Below, in pieces: positions 32,933 through 45,289 of a stretch of 64,000 nt of DNA. Where the stretch lies: contig NC_092795.1 in the NCBI RefSeq assembly GCF_918797505.1, positions 5,551,434 through 5,615,433 of the forward strand, given 5' to 3'. The notes under the pieces were generated by a model. That model did no database searches. It saw only the letters and a program-made list of their open reading frames with translations, and was not told where the DNA came from. Each line of letters starts with the position of its first letter. The stretch's first letter is position 1. The stretch is from Bemisia tabaci. Taxonomy: Eukaryota; Arthropoda; Insecta; Hemiptera; Aleyrodidae. The position numbers and the translations under genes are program-made.

Positions 32933-34477
32933 GATGCATGATGATGCAACAGCCGCCGTGGTGGGCCTCTTAATCAAGCAATGTTCTTTCTCTACCCTGT
33001 CATACTTCTCTATACTGTCATAATGGATACATTTAATCCTTTCAGCACTGGCTCAACACAGATACATCCTGAGCTAATCAATTCAAAAGAAAACCACGAA
33101 TCAAAAGTTTATTAAATATGTACTATTCATTTTTCCCCCTTTTTTTCTGGTGGTTTTGGTTTGTATAGCTGAAATTTTGGACTATGAAAGGTAAACATGT
33201 TACCGTCCCTGATCGTTTAAAAAATTTTAAAAAAATTACCTACTTTAGCTAATAACATCGTTGAAGAAAAAATGAACTTTTTTGGTGAACGAAGTTTTTT
33301 TCATGGGTAAGTTATGACTGACAAGAAACATTCACAATTGAGTTTTACCTCCCTTTTAATGCAAAAAAGGAGGAATTACCATTATTCTCTAACAAAATAT
33401 TCATTAATCAAATATTCAGTTAAGAATTTGGAGTCTTTACAATAGACATGAAGGCTTTAGTGTGTAAAGTATATCGCAAATCCAGCAAGAAGCTTCAGCG
33501 TAATGCCCCCCTCCTATGCGTCGTGTCAGTTTGTATACATAATTTATGCCAAAACTCAGAAAAAGCTTTCAAAGTTCAGATTGGAGCACCGCCCTTTTAA
33601 AGCCACAAAACCAGTGGCCTTTGAACTCGTGGCCTAACCTGCACGGTTAAGTTGCTGTTTCGCTGCGAAGTGACGGTGGATTTCCGAGAATTTTAGGCTG
33701 TTACTAATCGATTCCTACAATTCCTCGGCGAACCTTAAATAAATAACAATGTTCATTTCTCCGCTTGCGCATTTAGAAAGTTTCGAGCGAATGTCACGAG
33801 TTTTGAGCCAATCACCACGGACTTTGCCAGACCTTTGCCACCGTGGAGTTTATCCATTAAAGTTGACTCCCAGATTTAGCGCAATGTGTTTTGTGTGCGA
33901 CCGATGTATCGTCATTCAATCATTAGGGGAATTAGTGTGGAAAAATTGAACTTTTATCCTTCATGTTTGTTCAGAATTTCAACGTAGGAAAATTCAAGAT
34001 CGCGGATCGGCTGTGACCCATATTAATTGCCATATATCTCGGTGCCTATCCAACCCATGGGAGTTGATTCCTGGCGAATGATATAATATTGTCCATTGAG
34101 CCTGTCAAAAAAAAGACTTTTTGTGCCCCTTTTGGGGAACTCATAACTCCATTAGCTCATAATTTTACCAAAGTAATGCATCATCATAAGATTTCGTTTA
34201 GGCCGAATTTAAACGATTTCCTCAAGTTCCCACAAAAGAGGCACTGACAATCTATTTAAAAATGCGAAATACGGACTATACAAGCTATGCGTATCGGCTC
34301 GTACCTCAGACATTTTTGATGTGCCCAATGTGGTTTTCAAGCGGAGGTCTAAACCCAGCCGCTTGTATCTCGTGTGTGCAACGGATCCGTCCATCCGTCA
34401 AATTCCTCGCGAATCTGTAAAATGATTTTAACTCTCATAATTCCGCCGCCCAACTTTTCCCGCCATTGATGAAAGCA

Positions 34478-34726
34478 CTGTGCTAAGGAAAAACGCCGCA
34501 TAAGCCTCCACGCGTTGCCAAATATCCCCATTTAAAACACGAATTTTCAAGGAAACTTATGAGTATTATACCTCCAATATTTCGGAGAACTCCACCAGCA
34601 ATTTGATTTAAAGTACATGGTAATTTCAAGGAAAAAGTATTCGTGACTTTCTCAAAAATTATTGTTTCTTGTGGGAAAATTTGACAACCCCTGAAGGCCC
34701 TTACGGCGTTTTTCCTTAGCGCGGCA
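34478..34726. mobile_element. GTGCTAAGG-family MITE, 249 bp
   Basis: CTGTGCTAAGGAAAAACGCC / GGCGTTTTTCCTTAGCGCGG terminal repeats; GCGTTGCCAAATATCCCC and GGAAAATTTGACAACCCC subterminal. Confidence 0.78.
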
Positions 34727-34913
34727 GTGTAGGAGGGACTCTCCGGGGGAAAGCCCCGACAAAAAACCACTCCCCAGCTTAGGGACGCGGTGGCTCGAAA
34801 TTCAGATATTCATGATCCCGATTTAATCTAATCATTTTCCCATTTTACTCACCCATGATTTCCTCGCCCCGTTACGCTCTACGCTCTTTCATCGTTTGAT
34901 TTCCCGATGTACA

Positions 34914-35669
34914 CCTGCGCTAAGGATAAACGCCGTATGAACATCGAGATGTTGCCAAATCTTCCCTTATAAAATACTTCTTTTCTCGAAATTTTATCAA
35001 AATTCAAACGAAACAAAGAAAAATTCTCTTTGTCCGCATTTTACTGTCGTTGATTGCACATCTCGGACCACGAGTCCTTCATCAGCACCGATTAAAATAA
35101 AATTAACATGAAAAACCACAATTCGTCAGCTTGCGGCCAAAGTAAAATAACAACAAGTACAAGTGCCATGCGACGTTTAAAAATCTCCGCCCCCATTTTT
35201 TTAAATGCAAAATTGTTCAACGAAGCTGTCGGAAAATTTCACTGAATATTCTTTGTGCCGATAAAATTCAGTGAAACGTTCGGGCAGATTCAATCAACAA
35301 TTTCGCTGTAAAAAATGAAATAACGGCGGAAATATTGAAACGCAACGCATGTTAATATTTGCTTTAATTGATCCATAAAAACATAAACAATTTAAAAGTT
35401 AAATACTGAAAACCTTAGAGGGTAAAATGAAGACTTTCTTATTTTCGTATGATTTCAACAATATTAATATCACGCAGAATGCGCAATTCCAACGAAACAA
35501 TCAACGGTTATTGTTCTTTGACATTTTGCAGCGCACTGGATCGAAGTGCGAGTAAAATTATCTAAAACATTCAGAGGGTAATGTTCACAATTTTGCAGAC
35601 AATTCTTTTTAAATCGGAGAATTTGGCAACCTTCAAGTATTCGTATGTGGTTCTTCCGTAGAATGGCGG
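34914..35669. mobile_element. Possible long GTGCTAAGG-family element
   Basis: Left end ACCTGCGCTAAGGATAAACG, CGAGATGTTGCCAAATCTTCC at 34914-34975; right end GAATTTGGCAACCTTCAAG and TATGTGGTTCTTCCGTAGAA at about 35625-35669. If one element, it is about 755 bp, three times the usual size, so two solo ends or an insertion are also possible. Confidence 0.45.
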
Positions 35670-36195
35670 GATACGCGTCGCTCGACAGTGAAGTGGCGAA
35701 TCCGTCGCCTCTATGCCTCTATCACAAGGAAAAACCGCACACGTCTTGATCGAAACCGTGAGTGGTTGCGCGGTTTTAGTTTCGCGAGGCGGTTCTGGTA
35801 AGGGTGCTTACAGTTGACGCCGTGTTTATTTTTTCCTCGATGTTGCCTCTTCACCTATCATCCCCTTTCTCTGCCACCTCCCTCTCCCCCTTTACCTCCC
35901 TTTCCATTCCACCCCTCCTCCTCTTCAGATTCATCACCTCCTCACGCCCCCGTCATTCACGCCCGGATCGCAAAGGTCTCCGCCTTGGCGCCGGTTAACG
36001 CAGAATACTACATTTTTGCACACATTGCTCCTGAAGGCAAAACAGAGACAATTTACTTTAGATACTCCAAGCTACCGTCTTCCCTAATAAGTAAAAGTTA
36101 ATTTCGAAAGTCAACGCTCAGGTTTGCCCGATGATGACACACAATCAAAGAGTGGTGGAGTTGATTCGGCAATACTAACTTAACTTTGCTACCCT

Positions 36196-36437
36196 CCGCA
36201 AAGTGGATCGAGTCAATCAGAAAGGTCAGACATGAAATTGTTGACTAAAACTGCAAATTTTGATGTTAATTTCGTCACATTTTAAATAATAAGGAGTGCT
36301 TCTAGTATAAAGATTTACGAAGTAACCAGTGGAAGAATTTTTGAAACCTCAAAGTTTTGTATACACGAAGTTACAGGAGTTTTAATTTTCCAAATTTTGT
36401 CTGACCTTTCCCATTGACTCGATCTACCTTGCTCCGG
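36196..36437. mobile_element. MITE, GTGGATCGAGTCAATCAG family
   Basis: Left AAAGTGGATCGAGTCAATC and GTCAGACATGAAATTGTTGAC; right CCAAATTTTGTCTGACC and CATTGACTCGATCTAC. Same internal landmarks (ATTTCGTCACAT, AGTGCTTCT) as 22730-22965. Confidence 0.72.
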
Positions 36438-37933
36438 TCCAAGTGTCGCAAGCGCCTCACTAGAAAATTTTGAACATGATGCATGGTGACTTAATCGGGT
36501 TCGAAAGTGTTTTGGTTGAAAAATAGGGTTTCAGCTGTCAACATTTATAACTTTTGACTTTTCAAGAAACATCGACCATATATTGCTCAATTTGAATTTG
36601 CTTGAGAAATAAATAAAACAGTTTACCACAAGCTCAAAAAATTATACTTATATTCCTCCATCATTGAGGTTTTTTTTGGACTCGGGATTTTGTGTCATAG
36701 GAACGTATGCATCATTCTGTTTCTCGCGAAATTTTACTGAAAAGTAGTATATCCCTGCGGGATGTTTGAGCTTCGTTGAGCTCTCTTGGTTTTTATCCTT
36801 GCAATTGGACTTACATCATATGGAACTATGCGCATGGAATATTAACATACATACGTGCAGTTCGTCCTCAGCTTAGACCACTCTGATCATACGTCACTGA
36901 ATCAGTGGATTCAACCTTTCTTGTGATAAAATTCTCAGAGTATTTTCATTGCAAAAGGTTTCATTCTTTCATCACGCTGAAGAACTTCATGATCTCTACC
37001 TCGGCATGAAACGCCTTCATTTAGGTATGATACTCCACGCTTTGTCATACCGTTAGTTCAGTTGCCTATCTGATTTTTCATGAAAATAGGTATCCAAACT
37101 GCAAAAAGTGCTATTTTTATGAGGTCTGCCACGTAAAATTCGCAGGGCCGTTGATGTACTTTCAGTAAAGCGGATATTCTTAGACCCTCGATAAGATGAA
37201 CTGAATCTCGTAAATCTATTTACTCAGGCGTAACTATCTCGCGCGCATGAGGAAATAGTTTCAAGATGCCACGAATAATGTGTGGCGGACTCGGAGGCAA
37301 AAGCAAGCTGGGAAGAAATATTGGTGCGTTGCCACGTTCATGGAAATATTCGCTTCATAGGATCGCTCTTATAATTTTAAAAATAGAGATAAAGAATGAA
37401 AGTACTATATTTTCATCCGACTTTTGCAGTCGGTAGACTTTCAGGCAATTTTCTATCGATGCCCGAGGAAAAAATAAGGATGTATACTCTTGGCAACCTT
37501 GCATTGCATTTCCTCTAATTGACATCCGAACCTCCCACACTTGTAATGCATTCAAAATTGCAACAAGGTGGGTTGTGCAATCGCTAGCGATAGCAGATAG
37601 TCGTCATGGACACTTGTGCTTCTGGGATATGAAAATGTTAAGGTACAGTTCGTTTGTAGTATCTTCAGAATTGAAGGGGCTATGTAATTTTGTGTCGACA
37701 TCTCTTTTTTAACATTTTTAATTTTTTTTTCTTTGCATACAAGAAAGCTGTTATTTACCAATTATTTATTTTCGTTGGATTATGTATGGTTTTCGGAAGT
37801 TAACGCATTTAACTTTCAGTTTCGTTTTTTCGGCGTAAAGTATGATATTTTTACTCTACGCATATGCCCGAATACGCATCATAAGTGACCTATGTGCTTC
37901 CTAAGTTGCCATTTTTTTCATTCAAATAGATGT
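36438..37933. other. No gene seen
   Basis: A/T-rich unique DNA without repeat families recognised elsewhere in the window and without splice-flanked conserved frames. Confidence 0.35.
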
Positions 37934-38202
37934 AACTGAAATGTTAGATGTGTACTACTATACTACTTTCATGTCATTGCTTATATTTATTTATTTATTA
38001 TTTATTATTTACTTTGCGTAGGTATAAATTGTTATTTTTTGCTGAATTTTGGAGAAAATATTGCTTTAAGAACGTGGAATGTAAATTAATTTTATTGAAA
38101 AAAGAAAATACCATCATTAATTTGGGCGAACAGAGAAAATATACATCAATATTTGGGTCAACATCTCCCTGATTATATAAAGGATGAATATATTAGTATT
38201 TC
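37934..38202 (+). repeat. Direct duplication, copy 1
   Basis: AACTGAAATGTTAGA, TTTCATGTC, CTTTGC/GCTT, AACGTGGAATGTAAATTAA, TTTATTGAAAAAAGAAAATA, CATTAATTTGGG and GATTATATAAAGGA occur in the same order in 38311-38490. Copy 1 is longer by an A/T-rich insertion. Confidence 0.7.
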
Positions 38203-38310
38203 TGTATCAAAAAACTTAGCTTTTGTCTTCAGAGATACAATGATTCTAGTCCCAGTCAATTTGTTTTATTGAAAAAAACAAAAAAACAAAAAATAAATAA
38301 AAAAAAAAAC

Positions 38311-38490
38311 AACTGAAATGTTAGACATACTATTTTCATGTCTTTCTATTTGTATCAATAGGTACTTTTTGCTTAACTTACGAACGTTGAATGCAAATTA
38401 ACTTTATTGAAAAAAGAAAATAACGTCATTAATTTGGGGGAACATGTGGCTGATTATATGAAGGAGGTATATTCCAGTATTTTTGTTTAA
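38311..38490 (+). repeat. Direct duplication, copy 2
   Basis: Partner of 37934-38202; starts AACTGAAATGTTAGACATAC and ends TATATTCCAGTATTTTTGT. Lies between an A-rich tract (38269-38312) and the SINE head. Confidence 0.7.
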
Positions 38491-38589
38491 CATATTAACT
38501 CACGAGAAAATGTTCGTACATTTATCATCTAGTATTAATTATTTTTTGATGATTAGTCTAAAACATTCAATACAACCATTAAAAAGTAA

Positions 38590-38686
38590 TTCCCATCGTC
38601 GGGTATCGAACTCCCGATCGCCTAGTGCCCGCACCTAATCAAAAATACGAGGCGGTCTTAGTCAACTAGGCTATACAGGATCCACG
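38590..38686 (-). repeat. tRNA-derived SINE head (Pol III A and B boxes)
   Basis: On the minus strand, TATAGCCTAGTTGACTAAG (A-box like, about 38656-38674) is followed about 45 bp later by GGGAGTTCGATACCCG (B box / T-arm like, 38600-38616). GCGGGCACTAGGCGATC lies between. The sequence fits a tRNA-like fold with an enlarged variable region, the usual head of arthropod tRNA-derived SINEs. The acceptor stem does not pair convincingly, so it is not called a functional tRNA. An A/T-rich body may follow to about 38500. Confidence 0.6.
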
Positions 38687-40192
38687 TGGCGAGAGTAAAA
38701 ATAGCATTTAAAAGACTCGGCAATGGGCGGGACTTATCACAAGTAGACCTTGACTGCTTTGAGATAGATGTAAGCGCATTTGCTGTAGAGCCATGGTTCG
38801 CACTGTTTCATGTCGTCTCGAGGTTCATCCAGCATGCATTCCGATCGCGGCAGTTAAGCTAAGGCAATATTTGCGTATCCATGAATTAAATCAATCAATC
38901 GAGCTCTGATTTTGACTTCTTTATCCGTAACGAGTCCTCCAGAACAATTTTCCACCTTGTACGATGGTTATTATTTCTTTACTTCTATTTTTCAAATTTG
39001 AGGTGGGATAATGGCGGCTTCTCAAGAGCACCGAGGTAGGCGATCTTTTGCACCAACGAACAGAAAACTGATGGCGAAAAATAACCAATCAAAACCTCCC
39101 AAAAAAAAGAATTTGCCTAAAAACGGAACTTCGTGGTTCTGCGCAGATTTACCAGTCAGACACGACATCTCAAGGTGGAAAAAAACTCGCTGAAAGCGAA
39201 TTTTAGCAATCAACACAACTTGACGTAGAGACATGATTGGCTAAAAAATACAACGGTTTTTGATACATCGGAAAATCAACCAAAAATCGGAGACTGGGCG
39301 AAACGCTCAAGGTCGCAGAGGTATAGGGAATCCCATAGCGAAAGCAACGGAACGAATTCTAATATCAAGGGGAACTCCCGTTCCCATGACAATAATTTAG
39401 TGCATTCACGTGCACTAGTGTAGGTCGCTCAGAATTAAGCATGTTAACGTAGGCGAAATGGGTGGGCACTTTACTAATGTAACGACTAGTTTTTTTATTC
39501 TTTTGTGTGCTTTGAACATTGAGACTTCTCAACTTTTTACATATTTTGTCACCTCGTCATTGCTGTAAACGACGAGATAAAATGAGGTGTGAAGAAAATG
39601 AAGAAAACAGTTGACCAAGATCTTACAGGAACGCATTCGGGGTTCGTAAATGAGGAAAGCACATATGGTTTGCTGGCATCGAACCGGAGGTAAAATAATT
39701 AAAATATGCATAAAATAATAGGATATTCATGAATAATGGTATGAATCGAAAATCGAAGTATCAAACTTCAATTTATAAGGTAGGATGTCCATTACATAAA
39801 AACTCTCAGGCTATTTATTGTCTGGATTCTATCACTAATAGTTTGTACTTCTTTAATCTAGAAAACAATGAGCCGATTACTCAAGAAGTTTAATGAGACT
39901 ACAAACTCTAACAGCCAAACACTTTGGTGTCCTGTTTCGACAGACTTTACAAAGTTACCCGATTTAAACCGTACATGTTTATTCTACCACCATCATTTGG
40001 CCTCCTCATCAATCGAAACCACGCTCCGATTTCTTCTAGTTTGTTTCAAATGAAAGCTCTTGACCGTAAATGTCTCCAGCACTTGTTGGTTCTCCGAATT
40101 TTGCGAGCAACATCACAAAATTTACCTCGATTGATTTTGACACATTTTCGACTCAATCGCTCGATAAATTGTTCCCGTCGTTGACCGTGAAG
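38687..40192. other. No gene seen
   Basis: Short ATG-initiated frames at 39011-39193 and 39868-40053 have no recognisable domain; the former has an equally long frame on the opposite strand. Left unannotated as genes. Confidence 0.35.
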
Positions 40193-40365
40193 CGACAATA
40201 ATTAAATTCCAATTTCAATCAACCAATCATAGAGCTACGCCGTCGCGCGTCAGGGTTCTCTCCTACAATGTTGCCACGTTATACAATAAAATGTGCATAT
40301 TTAACATGAGATAAATATGGGAAGTCCTGATTATTCAGAGCTATCTGGCGACAATGCTGTAATGT
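40193..40365 (+). repeat. ~170-bp interspersed repeat, copy 1
   Basis: AATTAAATTCCAATTTCAATC AACCAAT, GAGCTACGCCGTCGCGCGTC, ATAAAATGTGCATAT and GGCGACAATG match 56717-56882 in order. Confidence 0.62.
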
Positions 40366-41164
40366 TAAGCCGGAAAAAAGTTCTCAAAAAAAGGAGCTGT
40401 CTAAGGAGACGACTCTGATCCCAAACCCGCAATCTTGGAAATTTTCCATCCTTTAAGTCTCAAAAATCGGAGAAATCTACATATTCTCAGGAGACTCAAG
40501 TTTTCGCCCCGGCACCATATGTTAAAGAGTTACGATATTTCGGAGAAAAAATGTCCGATTAACAAATAAATCGATTTTCTCCTGAAAACTGCCATCCCTA
40601 TCTGGCCGCTGTGAAAAACAGTCACTTTGTCGTCACCTGAGAAACCGCTGAGGTTGCAAAATCTCCAGAAAATTTATTTTGAGGAAAAATTTATTGAAAT
40701 TATTTGAAACTTTTTTAATGGCTTACGTAACGTCAGGAAGTAGAAAAATACGAGAATAAAAAAGAAAAATTATCACATGTTGAGCATCGAGAGTCCGCCA
40801 GACCAAATTTATATAACGAACATTTACCAATTTTATCACTTTAACACGTGCTGGATAAGTAATGCTAGACAAACAAATCTTATGTCCTAGTCAGTGAAAG
40901 AGAGAGAGGAGGAGCATCAAGAGCACCTCGTAAAAGTTTCAATCACCCGTCGTACGTGCACTACGGGCTTAAAAATTCCCCGAAATTTTCTCAGCAAATA
41001 AAAATGAGGGGCTTTAAGGACAAGGTGCGTAAGTGCCGTTTTTGCTATTTCGAGAAGTACGTGTTTGAAGTTTAGACATTACGTAGATCCATATTGCGGA
41101 AAGAAAGTTCAAACTGACTTTTCGATGCTTGAAAATCGGAACTTGGGCGCGAATTTTTCACAGA

Positions 41165-41426
41165 ATATCGACGGTGAAACTACAAAACCACGTATCTCGG
41201 TTTGCGACGTCGCAGAACTTCCTGTCATACTTTATTTTTCAAATGAAAAACTACTCAACGTCCTGTCTTGAAAATTTCTGTGATTTTTCCTCTTCGTGCG
41301 GAGAAAATTCTGTAAAAATTTCAAGGAATGATATTGATTTGGTCTACTTCGAAAAAATAAAATGCGAGCGTAGATTTTTAAACACCGCAAACGAGATACG
41401 TGGTTTGGTAGTTTCACCGTCGATAT
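41165..41426. mobile_element. 262-bp MITE, ATATCGACGGTGAAACTAC ends
   Basis: ATATCGACGGTGAAACTAC / GTAGTTTCACCGTCGATAT (19-bp perfect ends) followed by AAAACCACGTATCTCGG / CGAGATACGTGGTTTG. Interior matches 30632-30892 (CTGTCATACTTTA, AAACTACTCAACG, GATATTGATTTG). Confidence 0.83.
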
Positions 41427-41556
41427 GCATTAAAACTAGCTTTGCTTGAAATCATTAATATCTCATTTTTTTCAAAAACCGACTTAAGCGCCTTGTCTCG
41501 GCGAGCCCCTCAAATTTCGTTCCGCGCGTCCGACGGCAACCGCGCAGCGGAACGCG

Positions 41557-41945
41557 GTGGTATTTCAATTATTCAGTGATAATATTTTCACGGAACACAA
41601 ACGGCTGCATTTGATCTTGTTAGACGCTCATCCTCGGAGGCTTATCCCCCCACCCCACCCCCGCCCTGTTTCCTCCCCCATCCCTCGTTGCACCTCGCAT
41701 TGGCGCGTCGTGTCGGAGCAGTCGAACGAACGGAACGGTGACGGAGCCGTGGGATTCCGAGGGATGGAGGGTGAGGGGTGGGGGGTGGGAATGGGGGGTC
41801 GAAACGATCGCAGAGAGAGTCATGGTCGCGCCTAGTTTTATGATGCGACGGATTACGGAGTTTTCCGTGTCGGAAATCACGGGGATTCAACTTCCGCAGG
41901 ATCGCCGGCACCGAGCTAAGAAGAAACGTCCGCAAGTCAAATGAG
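41557..41945. other. GC/CpG-rich unique stretch
   Basis: Pyrimidine-rich then purine-rich low-complexity (CCCCACCCCCGCCC; GGGTGGGGGGTGGG) followed by CpG-rich DNA. Long frames exist on both strands but only because of composition. It could be a promoter-like island or conserved regulatory DNA; I see no exon with splice sites. Confidence 0.3.
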
Positions 41946-42104
41946 AACCAAGTATGAATGCTCGGCCGTCACACAGTGAATCGAGTCAATAGGAGACGTC
42001 GGACAAAATTTGGAAACGTTAAACGCTTATGTTTAACGTTAGCGCTAACGTTAAAACGTTAACGCTAAACGTAAGACTGAGGAAAGATCAGATCCTTCTC
42101 CATT

Positions 42105-42945
42105 ACTTATAGTCCAGGCAAACAAGGAAAAGAGCCTGCAAAAATCCCGGGTAGCAATGTTTTCATCGATTCCTATGTAATTTTTGACGCTGAAATCCGA
42201 TTTCAACTTTGCGCCATTAAATTCGGACCGGAAAGTTGCCAAATTTGGCAAAAAATGGCCTAAAATCGGACTTTTTTTCCGGATTATGGCCTGTAACTTG
42301 CCAAAAATTGATCTGACGATAAAATTAGATATTTTCAGAAATAAGCTCGTTAAATTTCCGGTAAAAAAGTTCCTATAACTCTTTTTTGCTCAAGGCAAAA
42401 TCAAGCGCGCTGGCGGGCTCCGAACTTTGTAAAATGTGCGAAAATTGCGCATACTGTAATGTGTTGGGTTATCCTTATTATTTACATCAATTCATTTCAC
42501 TCAGTGTAAATTTATCATCTTCACTTAATTTGTCCAGAAATTACTCGTCGGACCGATTAAAACAGGAGACATCGGGCAAAAACCGCGAAAACACAGTTTT
42601 GCTCATTTTTCAAAGTTCGGAGCCCGCCAGCGCGCTTGATTTTGCATTGAGCCAAAAAGTGTATAGAAACTTTTTTACAGGAAATTTAACGGCGTTTATT
42701 TCTGAAAATAACTAATTTTATCGTCAGATCAATTTTTGGCAAGTTACAGGCCCTAATCCCGGAAAAAAGTCCGATTTTAGGCCATTTTTGCCAAATTTGG
42801 CAACTTTCGGTCCGAATTTTAATGGCGCAAAGTTGAAATTCGATTCAGCGTCAAAAATTACATAGGAATCGATGTAAACATTGCTACCCGGGATTTTTGC
42901 AGGCTATAGCCCTTTTCGTGGCTCATTTGGCCTGACATATTATGT
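42105..42945. mobile_element. ~840-bp foldback element with ~330-bp arms
   Basis: Inverted arms 42105-42440 and 42605-42945. Examples of paired blocks: GCCTGCAAAAATCCCGGGTAG / CTACCCGGGATTTTTGCAGGC, CCTAAAATCGGACTTTTTT / AAAAAAGTCCGATTTTAGG, TTGATCTGACGATAAAATTA / TAATTTTATCGTCAGATCAA, AATCAAGCGCGCTGGCGGGC / GCCCGCCAGCGCGCTTGATT. A ~165-bp unpaired loop lies between. The frame 42386-42715 reads through the loop and is not evidently a gene. Arms diverge by a few percent. Unlike the short MITEs, only one copy is in the window; the superfamily is unknown. Confidence 0.85.
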
Positions 42946-43028
42946 AATTCTTGAACGACTCCAAAAAATGTTCATAACTTCCAGCTGAATATTCTAAGGG
43001 GAGATCCGGCAATTTTCTATTAGTCATA

Positions 43029-43280
43029 CTGTTGTGCTGAGGAAAAACACCATAAGACCATTCGAGAGTTGCCAAATTTACCCCGATAAAACATTTCTTT
43101 TTGAGGAAAGTTATGAATATTTTTTCTTGAAAATGTTCGAAACTGCAAACGAAAGTGCAATCAAAATCATCTGAGGAATCGGAAGAAAATATCCATTATT
43201 TTACGAGGAGATTCGTTTTCTATCGAAGGTAATTTGGCAAAGTCTAAAGGCTCATACGGCATTTTTCCTTGGGACGGCAG
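43029..43280. mobile_element. GTGCTAAGG-family MITE, 252 bp
   Basis: CTGTTGTGCTGAGGAAAAAC at the left, GGCATTTTTCCTTGGGACGGCAG at the right, with CGAGAGTTGCCAAATTTACC / GGTAATTTGGCAAAGTC arms. Lies just right of the 840-bp foldback element. Confidence 0.77.
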
Positions 43281-43559
43281 CATTAGACGTTTGGCTGTAT
43301 GACGGGATGTGAGGCGCACTCTTTCATGAATTCGGGGGCGCTTTCAAGTAGGCTCGTTCTCTGGAAGGGGGACTCGAAGTTTACTTTGCTGTTGGAGAGG
43401 AAGGATTGTCCCATTTGGCGAGTAGTTCGCTCCCATCGAAACGGCCTTTTAACGAGGAGTGATTCGTATTGAGCGCCCTCTTGGCGCTGTCTCCTAAGTG
43501 ATAACGGCTACGAGATGATGCATGCACGCTATAGAAGAAGCCTTAGGCGTTATAGAGGA

Positions 43560-43675
43560 GGATCCTAGAATTTGGCAACACTAAAATCCCTCCATTTAAA
43601 CCTATCTTAAATAATCGATTTTTCTCGGAGCAACGAATCCACTTCACTTATCCGATTTCGTCGAATCCACCTTAC
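43560..43675 (+). mobile_element. Left end of the GGCAACAC...CCTCCATTTAAA MITE
   Basis: TTTGGCAACACTAAAATCCC TCCATTTAAACC, ATCGATTTTTCTCGGAGC resemble the left half of 31970-32127. No right end. Confidence 0.4.
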
Positions 43676-45289
43676 TTTTTAAAAGAAATATGTGTTGACT
43701 TGATTTTTCGAGTTTAAACAAAACTTAAATATTACTTCTAAATTTATGTGTGACAGCAGTATATAAATCTATCTAATTAAATTAAATAGATTGTGGATTG
43801 TCAATTACGGGGCAGACTCCTCTAGTTAACTTAAAATATCGCCAAAGTTTGAAGATTTTCTTTTACTACTTTAATTAAAGTTATTCTAATATTAGGGTGT
43901 TTACTGTTTAATCCTAGTTTTTGATAGACATCTTAATTTTTATTGATGAGATTTTTCAAAATTTCAAAATTTTACTTATCTACATTTATTAATATGTTTT
44001 TGGTCAAAATAATGTATTCAAATAAATGTAAAAAAATAAATCCCCTCCAAAATTGATACATTGGATCGTGGATTTCCTCGTGTAAAAGTCACCGAATGTG
44101 TCCTTTGATTTAGATTAGCTATTCTTTGTATTTTAGAAAAACCGCTGTATTTGAAGCCTACTTTCCATCTTTACGTCCCCAAATTGCACTAATGTACACC
44201 TACCTTCTACTTAATTGTACATAATATGGCGAATACCGCTATAAGTGCATGAAATACCCTTGAGATTGTGAACCGTCAGGGGTGATAATCTATCACGGTA
44301 TTAGGAAAAAGAGACACATGATTTAATATCTCACGAGGAGTTGTTGACAGATCCAAACTAACTTTGGGCGTATCTGAATCAAAAGAAACTATCTCCATTC
44401 TTTGCATGGGACCAGAGACCCACATAGGAATACATTCATGACAAGGCGCGTGTACAATAGCGATGGTTCTTTTCGACTATCATGCGTCCATTTAATCGAT
44501 AATGTTTCTATCAAAATATTATTTCCAACAAGGAAAGGGAGCCGAAAACAACCAGACCCTCAATTAAGCTCACGAATTGAAATGCTATGTAGGAATTTTA
44601 TCGGTAATAAATGGAAATATGACGCCTACTGTTTTATTATTTTCAACGTTGCGTCAGATCGTCACGCCTAAATAGATAGGGGAATAATGGATTTCCCGCT
44701 GATGGACAAGGGGGTGAAATCCCTTAACTAATAAATAAGAGAATATTATGGACTAGCCGTAGCTTTATCAACACGGCCATAAAAGACCCAGTGCTCATAA
44801 AATTCCGTTGCTTTCCTATTTTGGCACCTACAATGCTGTGCTTCATAAGGGTCCGGAAAAATCCTCTATAGAATTGGATTCTAACGAGGTTTTGAAAAAA
44901 ATTTAAAAAAAATAACGGGCACGGGAAATTTTTATTCATAACTAGGAGACCGGGTACATATGCCCTGTGCTAATCAAGGAATTGATAAGAATCTGGTTAC
45001 TTACATATAAATTTTATTTTATTTGGAGGGAAGCTTTTAGCCATTCGGCCATCATCAACATTTCGTGTTTTCACGTAAGTACGGAATCGCTACTAAGGAA
45101 TTGCTATTACTACAAGCATAATGCTTGTGTACTTGAAAACATTTTGTGTTCGCCGCTATCCCTTGAAATTGCCCACTGGAGCCACTGGAGCCTTTCAAGG
45201 CCCGCACTAGTTCCAGTGGGATTTTTTGCGTATCCCAATGGTGGTTTAAGCATCAAATTGAAAAAAAGGAAAAATCGATGGTCAATATA
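43676..45289. other. No gene seen
   Basis: A/T-rich unique DNA. Frames of up to 107 codons (44967-45290) run into the tandem array and have no recognisable domain. Confidence 0.35.

Larger units (their letters stand above)
32128..34477. other. No gene seen
   Basis: Besides the element fragments at 32255-32375 and 32828-32932, this is A/T-rich unique sequence. Possibly an intron of the opsin-like gene; no helix 2 or helix 3 exon could be read. Confidence 0.35.

Noticed and set aside
35814..36101. 95-codon Pro/Ser-rich plus frame
   Set aside because: Compositional (C/T-rich low-complexity DNA), no ATG in good context and no domain.
38590..38686. Functional tRNA gene
   Set aside because: A and B boxes are present but the acceptor stem and anticodon arm do not pair well; a SINE head is more likely.
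39011..39193. 60-codon ATG frame rich in Lys
   Set aside because: Opposite strand has an equally long frame; no known domain, no support for transcription.
41642..41935. Long minus-strand frames
   Set aside because: GC-rich low complexity gives frames on both strands; no splice sites or domain.
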